A stretch of 64,000 nt of DNA from Haemophilus haemolyticus. GTDB lineage: Bacteria; Pseudomonadota; Gammaproteobacteria; Enterobacterales; Pasteurellaceae. Numbering within the stretch: position 1 is the first letter of the stretch; every line of letters begins with the position of its first letter. The notes beneath the pieces were generated by a model that saw only the letters and a list, made by a program, of their open reading frames with translations, made no database searches and was not told where the DNA came from. This document shows, one piece after another, positions 29,058 through 37,214 of this stretch. The translations under genes and the position numbers were made by a program. The stretch covers positions 62,001 to 126,000 of the forward strand of contig NZ_QQKA01000001.1 of the NCBI RefSeq assembly GCF_003493605.1. The letters run 5' to 3'.

Positions 29058-29384
29058 CTATTTCTCTAACTTCCTTAAATCATCACAAGCATATTGAGAA
29101 CCGTTATCACAAGCCTTACGGAACCATTCTTTAGCTTCAGAAAGATTACGTTTCACGCCTTGTCCATTTCTATACATCACACCCAAATTATTTTGAGCAG
29201 CTACATTGCCTTGTTCAGCCAATGGCAGCCAAAGTTTGAAGGCTTTTTGATAATCGCGTTTATTGTAGGATTCAACGGCTTGTTGAAACTGCTGTTCTGG
29301 CGTATCTGCCCAAGCAGTAGATTGAAAAGAAAAAATTGAAGTAGCTAACAATGCGCTAGTGAGAAATGTTTTTGTTAGTTTCAT
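29058..29384 (-). CDS. Short secreted Sel1-repeat protein
   Basis: The 108-aa protein has a signal peptide (MKLTKTFLTSALLATSIFSF..., cut after AWA) and about one and a half Sel1-like repeats (AFKLWLPLAEQGNVAAQNNLGVMYRNGQGVKRN, then EAKEWFRKACDNGSQYACDDL). Sel1 repeats are TPR-like helical pairs for protein contacts. It is a paralogue of the gene at 30119-30664, and the signal-peptide DNA is nearly identical. The shorter repeat number suggests loss or lack of expansion. Partner and role are unknown. Confidence 0.85.
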   Translation of the reverse strand: MKLTKTFLTSALLATSIFSFQSTAWADTPEQQFQQAVESYNKRDYQKAFKLWLPLAEQGNVAAQNNLGVMYRNGQGVKRNLSEAKEWFRKACDNGSQYACDDLRKLEK

Positions 29385-29502
29385 AGAATAATCTCTAAAT
29401 TGATTTATAAAAGAAGATAAATTTTTGTCCAGTAAGATATTTTCTTTTTACAGAGGTATTCACACTCAGTACAGATAAAAAACTCGGAGACAAAAACAAA
29501 TT

Positions 29503-30105
29503 TTATTCAGCACGATTTTCTTGTTGCTTTTCAGACAAAGTAAATCCACTAAATCCCAATCCTTTTAATAAAAAATGAGTCACGTCTTTAGACAATGACT
29601 CCTTGCGACCTTTAAATCCACGCATATCACCAAAAGGCTCAAAACTTGCAATGTTTTTTATTTCTTCATTAACTAATTTGGCATATATTAAACAATCAGT
29701 AATAGCTTGTCGTAATTGATCTTCTTTTACTTGTTTTCCGTGTACTACTTTATCACGTATTTTTTCAGCTTCTTTTAATTGTTTTATAATACTATCTGGT
29801 AACGGTTTATTAAAAATATTCTTATAAATTTGTTTAAATCCATCACGTGTTAAATGATGATAATTCACGATATTTCTTGCAACTTCTATATCTGCAGCAA
29901 ATAACTTTACAGCACCGCCATAAAGTAATCTATTTTGTCCTTGTTCGATTTTAAAAAACAAATAAGCAATAGCAATTTCGTAGTCACCTTTGATAAGTTC
30001 TGGAAGATATTCAAAATATTTTTGAATATCTTCTGGCAACGATTGGTATTCAGTCAAAATTCCTTTATAGCTCTTGATTATTTTTTTCATTTCTTCAGTT
30101 TTCAT
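29503..30105 (-). CDS. HEPN-like protein of unknown function
   Basis: This 200-aa, largely helical, soluble protein has R117-D-K-V-V-H122, the R-x4-H signature of HEPN domains. HEPN proteins are often metal-independent RNases in toxin-antitoxin and defence systems, but some are only binding modules. No partner nucleotidyltransferase (MNT) gene is adjacent. It sits between two paralogous Sel1-repeat genes on the same strand, 13 bp upstream-to-downstream from the larger one, which suggests cotranscription with it. Recognition rests on one motif and overall helicity. Confidence 0.6.
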   Translation of the reverse strand: MKTEEMKKIIKSYKGILTEYQSLPEDIQKYFEYLPELIKGDYEIAIAYLFFKIEQGQNRLLYGGAVKLFAADIEVARNIVNYHHLTRDGFKQIYKNIFNKPLPDSIIKQLKEAEKIRDKVVHGKQVKEDQLRQAITDCLIYAKLVNEEIKNIASFEPFGDMRGFKGRKESLSKDVTHFLLKGLGFSGFTLSEKQQENRAE

Positions 30106-30118
30106 AACATGATCTCCA

Positions 30119-30664
30119 TTATTTGCTTAAATTGTAAAAATTCTCACAACTCTCTGCTATACGACCATTAATACAAGCCTTACGGAACCATTCTTTAGCT
30201 TCAGAAAGATTACGTTTCACGCCTTGTCCTTCATAATAGTTTACACCCAAATAAAATTGAGCATTTGCATTGCCTTGTTCAGCTGCTTTGCGATACCATT
30301 TCACCGCTTCGGCATAATCTTGTTTGACGCCTTTTCCTTCGTAATACATATTACCCAAATTAAGTTGAGCATTTGCTTTGCCTTGTTCAGCTGCTTTGCG
30401 ATACCATTTCACCGCTTCGGCATAATCTTGTTTGACGCCTTTTCCTTCGTAATACATATTACCCAAATTAAATTGAGTATTTGCATTGCCTTGTTCAGCC
30501 AATGGCAACCAAAGTTTAAAGGCTGTTTGATAATCACCTTTCTTTGCAGATTCAAGTCCTTGTTTAAATTGCTGTTCTGGCGTATCTGCCCAAGCAGTAG
30601 ATTGAAAAGAAAAAATTGAAGTAGCTAACAATGCGCTAGTGAGAAGTGTTTTTGTCAGTTTCAT
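30119..30664 (-). CDS. Secreted Sel1-repeat protein
   Basis: ATG 30664 gives 181 aa with a signal peptide (MKLTKTLLTSALLATSIFSF..., cut after AWA). About four Sel1-like repeats of 36 residues follow (AEQGNANTQFNLGNMYYEGKGVKQDY and variants). Two of them are almost identical at DNA level over 108 bp. An in-frame start further upstream would precede the signal peptide and is rejected. The first 33 codons are nearly identical to those of the gene at 29058-29384. The protein is probably periplasmic; the partner is unknown. Confidence 0.87.
   Translation of the reverse strand: MKLTKTLLTSALLATSIFSFQSTAWADTPEQQFKQGLESAKKGDYQTAFKLWLPLAEQGNANTQFNLGNMYYEGKGVKQDYAEAVKWYRKAAEQGKANAQLNLGNMYYEGKGVKQDYAEAVKWYRKAAEQGNANAQFYLGVNYYEGQGVKRNLSEAKEWFRKACINGRIAESCENFYNLSK
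30246..30461 (-). repeat. Two 108-bp tandem repeats in the Sel1 gene
   Basis: Units at 30246-30353 and 30354-30461 differ at only a few bases, and a third diverged unit follows. Each encodes one 36-aa Sel1 motif. In-frame unit gain or loss is expected. Confidence 0.9.
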
Positions 30665-30723
30665 AACATACCTATTAATTAACCTTAATTGAAATACCAA
30701 ACTTTTTGTTTAGCAAGATGTTT

Positions 30724-30769
30724 TGTTGTTATCTCTGTAAAGAGATAACAACACCCAGTATACTGGGTG
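30724..30769 (-). promoter_or_regulatory. Double hairpin in the leader of the Sel1/HEPN cluster
   Basis: A 13-bp perfect stem (30724-30736 with 30741-30753, loop GTAA) abuts an 18-bp perfect palindrome CACCCAGTATACTGGGTG (30752-30769). They lie 60-105 bp before the Sel1 ATG. A diverged copy of this leader precedes the other Sel1 gene at about 29400-29490. Role is unknown: operator, attenuator or mRNA stabiliser. Confidence 0.5.
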
Positions 30770-30945
30770 CAAAAAGGTTAAAAATTAAACTTTAAATAAC
30801 TAACAAAAGTGCCTTTTTATTATTTATATTTAATCGCTTAAAAGATAGAAATAGGCTAAAAAACACACTGCTTTTAGGAGGACAATTTAGCGAAATTATC
30901 AATTTAGAATTTATAGAAAAGATAGACTTATCTATCATAATAATG

Positions 30946-30970
30946 AAAAAAGGACGCCTTTCAGCGTCCT
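30946..30970 (-). terminator. Terminator after rplT
   Basis: AGGACGC/GCGTCCT stem followed on the minus strand by T5, 29 bp past the rplT stop. Confidence 0.85.
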
Positions 30971-30998
30971 AATTCTTCTTTATCTAAACTTTAAAAAA

Positions 30999-31355
<357 letters not shown>

Positions 31356-31417
31356 TTAATCTCCTATGTAATATTTTTCTAAAATGAACTAATCGTACGT
31401 TTTGCTTAAATAACGGC

Positions 31418-31615
31418 TTATGCGTATGGTAAGCAAGCTACTACTAAAACTTGGTCTGCTTTCGCAACCATTGATTTATGACGTAAATGACGTTTACGTT
31501 TAGTTGTTTTTTTAGTCAAAATATGACGTAAGTGAGATTGTTTACGCTTGAAACCACCAGAAGCAGTTTTTTTGAAGCGCTTCGCTGCGCCGCGTACTGT
31601 TTTGATTTTAGGCAT
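31418..31615 (-). CDS. rpmI: 50S ribosomal protein L35
   Basis: ATG 31615 gives the standard 65-aa L35 ([26 protein letters not shown]). A longer in-frame extension upstream has no similarity to the family and is rejected. It is 65 bp before rplT and separated from infC by about 210 bp that include a hairpin. Confidence 0.97.
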
Positions 31616-31793
31616 TGTTAAAATAACTCCGCATTTTTCGTTTAAAACAACATAATCAGGCGAACTTAAAAAGTTACTTGGAAGCACTGATCATTTCCAT
31701 CATAAGGCAAATTAAATTGCCTTTTCAAAAGCAGTTAGGCTGCGTAGTTTGCCCAACGTGCAGTTGTCTTTTCATTTAAGTCAAACTTAAACA

Positions 31794-31821
31794 AAAAGAT
31801 TTGCTGAGAAATCTCAGCAAA
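31794..31821 (-). terminator. Hairpin between infC and rpmI
   Basis: TTTGCTGAGA/TCTCAGCAAA perfect 10-bp stem with a 2-base loop, followed on the minus strand by TCTTTTTG. It starts 5 bases after the infC stop. It may cause partial termination before rpmI-rplT. Confidence 0.7.
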
Positions 31822-31825
31822 ATTC

Positions 31826-32368
31826 TTATTTTTTCTTAGGTGCTAACACCATTACAGCCTGACGGCCTTCTAATTTACCTGGTGCAGATTCAACGACAGA
31901 AATTTCAGCTAAATCATTTTTTACGCGCTCTAACACATCAAAACCAATGTCTTGGTGAGCCATTTCACGACCGCGGAAACGCACGGTAATTTTTGCTTTG
32001 TCTCCGTCTTCTAAGAAACGGATTAAGCTACGTAATTTAACTTGATAGTCACCTTCGTCTGTGCCTGGACGGAATTTAATTTCCTTTACTTGCACAACTT
32101 TTTGTTTTTTCTTTTGTTCTTTAGCGGTTTTACTTTTCTCGTAAAGGAATTTACCGTAGTTCATAATGCGACAAACCGGCGGCTCAGCATTTGGGCTAAT
32201 TTCAACAAGATCAAGCTCTGCTTGCTCTGCCATTTCTAGGGCTTGTTGAATAGAAACAATCCCTGCTTGTTCACCATCTTGGTCAATTAAACGAACTTCT
32301 TTTACACGAATCTCTTCATTGATACGGTTTGGGCGATTTACTGCCGGCGCTTTTTTTACGGTTTTAAT
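31826..32368 (-). CDS. infC: Translation initiation factor IF-3 with an AUU start codon
   Basis: IF-3 keeps ribosomal subunits apart and checks initiator tRNA and start codon. From the first ATG the frame gives only 135 aa and lacks the N-terminal domain. Extending to ATT at 32366-32368 gives 180 aa starting (M)[21 protein letters not shown], the usual IF-3 length and N-terminus. AGAAGGAA lies 8 bases before this ATT. An AUU start is known for infC in E. coli, where IF-3 itself discriminates against it, giving autoregulation. The C-terminal domain ([19 protein letters not shown]) is intact. Confidence 0.95.
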   Translation of the reverse strand: MKTVKKAPAVNRPNRINEEIRVKEVRLIDQDGEQAGIVSIQQALEMAEQAELDLVEISPNAEPPVCRIMNYGKFLYEKSKTAKEQKKKQKVVQVKEIKFRPGTDEGDYQVKLRSLIRFLEDGDKAKITVRFRGREMAHQDIGFDVLERVKNDLAEISVVESAPGKLEGRQAVMVLAPKKK

Positions 32369-32466
32369 AATCGTATTCCTTCTATTGGTTAATAGTAAAA
32401 ATCTTTTCGCTAAAAATAAAAGATTTCAAATTTGTTGCCCGTTAAGGAACGGGAAAAATCTTGCGG

Positions 32467-32495
32467 ATTTTATAGTATTCACACCACTTATGCAA
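32467..32495 (-). promoter_or_regulatory. Candidate promoter of infC-rpmI-rplT
   Basis: On the minus strand TTGCAT (32490-32495), 17 bp, then TAAAAT (32467-32472). It lies about 100 bp before the infC start; a CCCGTT/AACGGG hairpin (32438-32453) is in the leader. Confidence 0.45.
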
Positions 32496-32501
32496 CAAAA
32501 T

Positions 32502-33314
32502 TTAGCCTTTAAGCGAAATTTCTACGCTTAAACTTTCGCCAAATTCAAGTAAATGATGAATGCGAGCTGTTTCTAAGCACAACATTGTTTGATAGCCTGT
32601 TTCACTCATTCCACTCGTCTTTTTGTGCCAAGGATTCCAAAGGACAAATTGGCTTGCATTATGATGATGCAGTGCAATTGTACGATTGAAACTTTTATCT
32701 ACGATTTGATTCTGCATTTTTTCTGCGGAATAAATGCAATCAACATTTTCAGAAATGTGACGCGGTGACGGAACGTTTTCTTGTTGTTGGTTTAAGCTAT
32801 TAAAACAAGTTTCAGGTAAACCCTGTACTTCCACTCGATTAATATCCCCAATATTGAAATAGGTATGCAACGCTACTTGTGCAGGTTCTTCGCCATAATG
32901 TGTGAAAGTTAAATGACATTTATCTGTGAACACCATTACAATTTTAGCTTCGATAATATTTAAATCAGAAAACAACTCAAATTCTAACCGCACTTTATGT
33001 GCTGAAATATCATAATGGCTTAACTGCCATAAGCGAATACGAGCTGTGCCGTGCGCAGGTTGTTTTACGCCACCAAACCAAGGATAACAAATCGGTACAC
33101 CCCCACGAATAGCGTTGCCACTTTCAAATAGTTCTACTTCACTTAGCCATAATACATCTTGTTTCGCATTTTGCGGTTTCCAACTTATAAGCTGTGCGCC
33201 TTGCAAGGAAATTTTTGCAGTTCCAACAGCATGTTTTAAGTGAAGAACTGGAATGTCGTTATGTTGAACAAGGTGAAGCTCTGGTGTCAGTATTTTTAGT
33301 AATGTTGTTTTCAT
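32502..33314 (-). CDS. yeaD: D-hexose-6-phosphate mutarotase (YeaD family)
   Basis: This 270-aa aldose-1-epimerase-like protein has the family segment RGGVPICYPWFG near residues 70-81, LHTYFNIGDI with the catalytic His near 167, and a C-terminal CLETARIHHLLEFGESLSVEISLKG. YeaD enzymes interconvert anomers of glucose-6-phosphate. In E. coli yeaD follows gapA, but here it precedes infC. It is about 85 bp downstream of the sulfatase stop. Confidence 0.88.
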   Translation of the reverse strand: MKTTLLKILTPELHLVQHNDIPVLHLKHAVGTAKISLQGAQLISWKPQNAKQDVLWLSEVELFESGNAIRGGVPICYPWFGGVKQPAHGTARIRLWQLSHYDISAHKVRLEFELFSDLNIIEAKIVMVFTDKCHLTFTHYGEEPAQVALHTYFNIGDINRVEVQGLPETCFNSLNQQQENVPSPRHISENVDCIYSAEKMQNQIVDKSFNRTIALHHHNASQFVLWNPWHKKTSGMSETGYQTMLCLETARIHHLLEFGESLSVEISLKG

Positions 33315-33398
33315 GTTTATTCCTGTAGTTTTAAAAGATAAATAAGGTTCAGAGATAACAAAGGGCGTATCAGATACGCCCTTAATCTACGACTTTGG

Positions 33399-34844
33399 TT
33401 AAATTTCGTCAATAATTCGATAAACCCAATTTTCCAGCGGGTCATTCAGACGTTTCATCTCAGCGCGCATTTCTTCCAACATCTCTTTTTTGATGGTGTT
33501 ATATTGTGAATCATAGAATAAATTATGCATTTCTTCCGGATCGTTACGGATATTATAAAGTTCACAAACATCAGTCGCATTAAACACGAGTTTATAATCT
33601 TTACGACGCCACATGCGTTGTTCAAAATACACAAAATGCCCCGCTAGCTGACCAAGCACACCTTTTCTTTGGTTATCTTGGTGTTGACGCATAATCGGGA
33701 GAATACTCTGCCCTTCAAAACTTCCAGGAACTTTTTGATTAGCTAAATCAAAAACTGTCGAGGTTAAGTCGTGAAGATAGACAAAGTTATCATCTTCTTG
33801 ATTGACTCGGTCTGAATTTGGATCTTTGATAATCATCGGAATGTTGTAGGTGGCATCAAACATAAATTCACCTTTTTCAATCATTCGATGCGCTCCCATT
33901 GCATCACCATGATCTGCGGTTGCTACCAAGAAAGTGCGGTCATAAAGGCCGTTTTTTTCTAAGTATTCGAATAATTCACCGATTGCATCATCAATTAAGG
34001 TGATATACCCCCAGAATTTTGTGATGACCTCTTTCCAATGATCTTCGCTCGCCTCCCACATTCCCCACATTTTTGAAATGGTGCGGAAATGACCTGGTTT
34101 GCCCTCTAACGGTTTAAAGAAACTTTTATCAAGTACCACATCTTCTTTTCGATACATGGAATAATAAGGTTCTGGCACGATACAAGGCGTGTGTGGCCCC
34201 CAGAAGTTTATCCATGCAAAGAACGGCTTGCCTTCATCTAATGATTCTTGAATATATTTTTTCGCTTCATCAATGATGAAATAAGGGATAGTTTGATCTT
34301 TTGTGCCTGAGAGTAAACCGCAAAGTTCTTGTACTCTTAAATGTGGGTTATCACCAAAGTAGGCGCGACTTACTTCTGGGATTTCATACCCCTTTTCTTC
34401 TAACCATTCTTTATAACGATTAGAATGTGTTGGCGGTTGGTTAAAGACTAAATTTTTATATACTCCACTGCCGGGATAGCCATAACCATCAAAGTTATGA
34501 CCTTTAATCCCGTAATCTTCGGGTACGGATTTAGTACCTACGTGCCATTTCCCTACAACATAAGTGTTATAGCCAGCCAATTTACCGATATTCGGTTTTT
34601 CTTGGCTAATTTCACCAGTACCACCTTTTTCCCCATTTTTAATAATGCCGTGAGACGACGGCATTAATCCAGTAAAAAGTGAAGTGCGTGCAGGACCGCA
34701 AACAGACGCTGGAGTGAAGGCGTTATTAAAGCGAACGCCATCTTTTGCCAAACGATCTAAATTCGGAGTTTTCACAATTTGGTGACCATAAGGCCCCAAC
34801 ATATCTTTACGAATTTGATCCAGTAGAATATAAATAATGTTCAT
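33399..34844 (-). CDS. Type I sulfatase, predicted cytoplasmic
   Basis: The 481-aa protein has the alkaline-phosphatase-fold sulfatase layout. N-terminal YILLDQIRKDM supplies the metal-binding acidic residue, C49-G-P-A-R53 fits the CxPxR site where Cys is converted to formylglycine, and ATADHGDAMGAH carries a second metal cluster. There is no signal peptide; the first strand begins at residue 2, so it should act in the cytoplasm. The start overlaps the symporter stop by one base. Substrate is unknown; a sulfated sugar brought in by the symporter is the simplest idea. It needs a maturase encoded elsewhere. Confidence 0.88.
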   Translation of the reverse strand: MNIIYILLDQIRKDMLGPYGHQIVKTPNLDRLAKDGVRFNNAFTPASVCGPARTSLFTGLMPSSHGIIKNGEKGGTGEISQEKPNIGKLAGYNTYVVGKWHVGTKSVPEDYGIKGHNFDGYGYPGSGVYKNLVFNQPPTHSNRYKEWLEEKGYEIPEVSRAYFGDNPHLRVQELCGLLSGTKDQTIPYFIIDEAKKYIQESLDEGKPFFAWINFWGPHTPCIVPEPYYSMYRKEDVVLDKSFFKPLEGKPGHFRTISKMWGMWEASEDHWKEVITKFWGYITLIDDAIGELFEYLEKNGLYDRTFLVATADHGDAMGAHRMIEKGEFMFDATYNIPMIIKDPNSDRVNQEDDNFVYLHDLTSTVFDLANQKVPGSFEGQSILPIMRQHQDNQRKGVLGQLAGHFVYFEQRMWRRKDYKLVFNATDVCELYNIRNDPEEMHNLFYDSQYNTIKKEMLEEMRAEMKRLNDPLENWVYRIIDEI

Positions 34845-36523
34845 TATTTAGCCTCTTTATCTCGTACAACAAATAACACGATAATTTGTAACACCGCCCA
34901 TACGCCTAGCACCATTGATGGATTGCCAGATTCTGATGCCATACCAAGTGGTGAAAGGAAAGTATAAAGCGCAAGTAAACCTAAGATTAAAGACACGCTG
35001 GTTACTTTTAAGTATTTCCAGTTAGTTAAATCTACGTTACCTAAGTTTTCTTTGTTTTCAATGTAAGGTTCACGGCGTAAGAATTGTCCTAAGATGAGCA
35101 TTAATACAACATCAAATACGAATAATCCGCCCATAACATACACAAAGTTGATTTTGACATTAAACACCCAAACGATGCAGAAGTACAAGATAACGTGAGC
35201 AAGTAAAGCGATACGTGCCGCTTTGCCAGATACCGTTTTGTTAAACATACCTACGGCAAATAAAGCAACGATTGGAATATTCACAAATCCTGCGAAACGT
35301 TTAGTGATTAAGAAAATACCATCTGTACCAAACATGAGTAACGGAGCGAAAATCATAGTGACAATAGCCATAATGGTAGAAACTTTTTTCGCATAAGAAA
35401 TTAATTCTTCTTCTGACCGCACTTTTTTGCTGATAGAAGGCAATAGGTCTTTACAGTAAATGGTTGCTGCCGAATTTAAGAATGAGTTAAAGGTACTTAA
35501 AATTGCGCCAAATAATGCAGCAATAAAGAAACCTTGTAACCAAGTTGGCAATACTTTGTTTACTAATAATGGATAAGACGCATCAATTGGATTTACGCCT
35601 TCACCTAAAATATGGAAACTCAATAAACCTGGAAGGTTTAAAATGATCGGTAAAGTTAATAAGAATAGTGCCGCGATCAAAATACCTTTTTGACCTGATT
35701 GTAAATCTTTCGCACCTAAGCAACGTTGTACGATAGCTTGGTTCGTTGTCCAATAGAAAAAGTGAACAACCATAATACCGGTGAAAATCGTTGGCCAAGG
35801 TGTGGCATCTGTTTCGCTACCAATCGCATTCCATTTTTCAATGTACGTTGTTGTGATTGTGTGTAAACCTTCAGAGAAACTGCCATCGCCTAAATACATC
35901 AAGGCAAAGAATGGTACAAGCAATGCGCCAATGACTAAAATCACCGCATTGATCGTGTCTGATACCGCCACTGCTTTCAAACCACCAAAAATCGCATAAA
36001 TAGCCCCTACAACACCAATCGCAATAACGGTGTAAGTTATGGCCGCCCCATAACTTAAGCCAAATGCGGTTTCTAAGTTGAAGATTTTATTAAAAGCGAT
36101 TGCACCAGTATAAAGTGCGGTTGGAATTACGATGAAAAGATAAAAGACTAAGAAAAGCGTGGACATAATCAAGCGAGTTTGACGGTCGAAACGGCTTTCA
36201 AAAAACTCTGGCACCGTTGTATAACCGTTACGCAAATATTTCGGCAACATATAAAGTGCCAAGAAACAAAGCGGAATAACCGTTGGAACGGTCCATGCGA
36301 TAATGGAAAAGTTTCCTTTATAAGAGACCGCATTTACACCGATCAGTTGTTCTGTTGAGAGTGAAGTTAATACCATTGAGCAACCAATCACTAAACCGCT
36401 TAATCCGCGACCAGCCAAAAAATATCCTTTTGAAGATTTTAAATCATCCCCTTTTGTTTTTAACCAAGAAATATAAGCAACCACACCAGTTACAATGAGG
36501 AAGCTGAGTATCGTCATAAGCAT
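34844..36523 (-). CDS. Sodium:solute symporter family transporter
   Basis: The 559-aa integral membrane protein with about 14 helices belongs to the SSS/SGLT-like family. Motifs include [25 protein letters not shown] in the first helices, and [22 protein letters not shown] in the unwound core-helix region. GGAGG lies 7 bases before ATG 36523. The stop overlaps the sulfatase start (TAATG), so import and desulfation are coupled. A consensus CRP site lies about 90 bp upstream, typical of carbon-source uptake genes. Confidence 0.88.
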   Translation of the reverse strand: MLMTILSFLIVTGVVAYISWLKTKGDDLKSSKGYFLAGRGLSGLVIGCSMVLTSLSTEQLIGVNAVSYKGNFSIIAWTVPTVIPLCFLALYMLPKYLRNGYTTVPEFFESRFDRQTRLIMSTLFLVFYLFIVIPTALYTGAIAFNKIFNLETAFGLSYGAAITYTVIAIGVVGAIYAIFGGLKAVAVSDTINAVILVIGALLVPFFALMYLGDGSFSEGLHTITTTYIEKWNAIGSETDATPWPTIFTGIMVVHFFYWTTNQAIVQRCLGAKDLQSGQKGILIAALFLLTLPIILNLPGLLSFHILGEGVNPIDASYPLLVNKVLPTWLQGFFIAALFGAILSTFNSFLNSAATIYCKDLLPSISKKVRSEEELISYAKKVSTIMAIVTMIFAPLLMFGTDGIFLITKRFAGFVNIPIVALFAVGMFNKTVSGKAARIALLAHVILYFCIVWVFNVKINFVYVMGGLFVFDVVLMLILGQFLRREPYIENKENLGNVDLTNWKYLKVTSVSLILGLLALYTFLSPLGMASESGNPSMVLGVWAVLQIIVLFVVRDKEAK

Positions 36524-36607
36524 ATGTTGTCCTCCCTATATCGATCAACATAGCGTAAAGATAATATAACGCTCTATAAAGGGTTATGATAATTGTCATA
36601 TTAAGAT

Positions 36608-36623
36608 TGTGAGGTGGATCACA
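36608..36623 (-). promoter_or_regulatory. CRP site upstream of the symporter-sulfatase operon
   Basis: TGTGAGGTGGATCACA fits TGTGA-N6-TCACA exactly. It is centred about 92 bp before the symporter ATG; a possible -10 TATAGA is at 36573-36578. Confidence 0.75.
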
Positions 36624-36686
36624 GAAATAATAATTGAAGATAAATTCAATGGTTTTTATTTTCTGGCAGTTGAAAAAACAATAAAA

Positions 36687-36726
36687 AAATGCGGTCAAAA
36701 AACCATAAAAATTATGACCGCACTTT
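36687..36726. terminator. Inverted uptake-signal pair
   Basis: GCGGTCA and TGACCGC arms, the right one within a full uptake signal ACCGCACTT and the left one lacking the G. It marks the end of the FtsK-gamma pseudogene transcript on the minus strand. Confidence 0.55.
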
Positions 36727-36782
36727 GATTAGAATCCTATTCGTCTTGCGAATAAGTTCCACTGCATAATTCAAATCATTTT

Positions 36783-36982
36783 TCATAATACTTTTCTCTG
36801 TCCATTTTTCATTGATGAAATAATACCCGCTTGTTCCAACTGTTCTAGAATTTGCCCAGCTCGATTAAAACCCAACATAAATCTGCGTTGAATCATTGAG
36901 CAAGATGCGAATTTTTGTTGTTGCACAAATTTTTTTACATCCTCAAAAGTGGATCGCGCGTATCAATTACTTTCATTGACAT
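36783..36982 (-). pseudogene. Stand-alone FtsK gamma-domain gene, frameshifted
   Basis: From ATG 36982 (ribosome site AGGAG) the frame reads MSMKVIDTRDPLLRM and stops. One extra T in the T4 run (36945-36948 on the plus strand, A4) restores a 66-aa protein. Its sequence continues DPLFEDVKKFVQQQKF, then MIQRRFMLGFNRAGQILEQL and EQAGIIS. This is the winged-helix gamma domain of FtsK, which reads KOPS DNA and contacts XerD, here without the motor. The DPLF start and QRRF...NRA core are diagnostic of the family. It may be a true pseudogene, a phase-variable gene or a sequencing error. Confidence 0.8.
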
Positions 36983-37214
36983 AATTTTTCTCCTCTGTCG
37001 TTTTTATAACTCCCTAGAAAAAGGCTTAAGAGTGCTATAAGAAGTAAAACCTTTCTTTTATGGGAAAATTATATGGAAGGGAGCGACAACGTGTGTCGTT
37101 TGCGAATGTTGAAAGCGGTTATTTTTAGAAGATTTTTTGCAAATAAGTTTATCTGTATTGCAAGATGTACAATTATCTGTTTATATATACATGTAACTTA
37201 TTAAGGAAAAGAAC
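36983..37214. other. Intergenic region before rhuM-fic
   Basis: No gene is seen. The last 60 bp are AT-rich with TATATATACAT at about 37181-37192 as a possible -10 region, and AAGGAAAAG precedes the ATG at 37215. Confidence 0.4.

Noticed and set aside
36584-36600. Fur box near the symporter promoter (ATGATAATTGTCAT)
   Set aside because: The spacing of the half-sites is off from the 7-1-7 pattern, and the operon has no evident link to iron.
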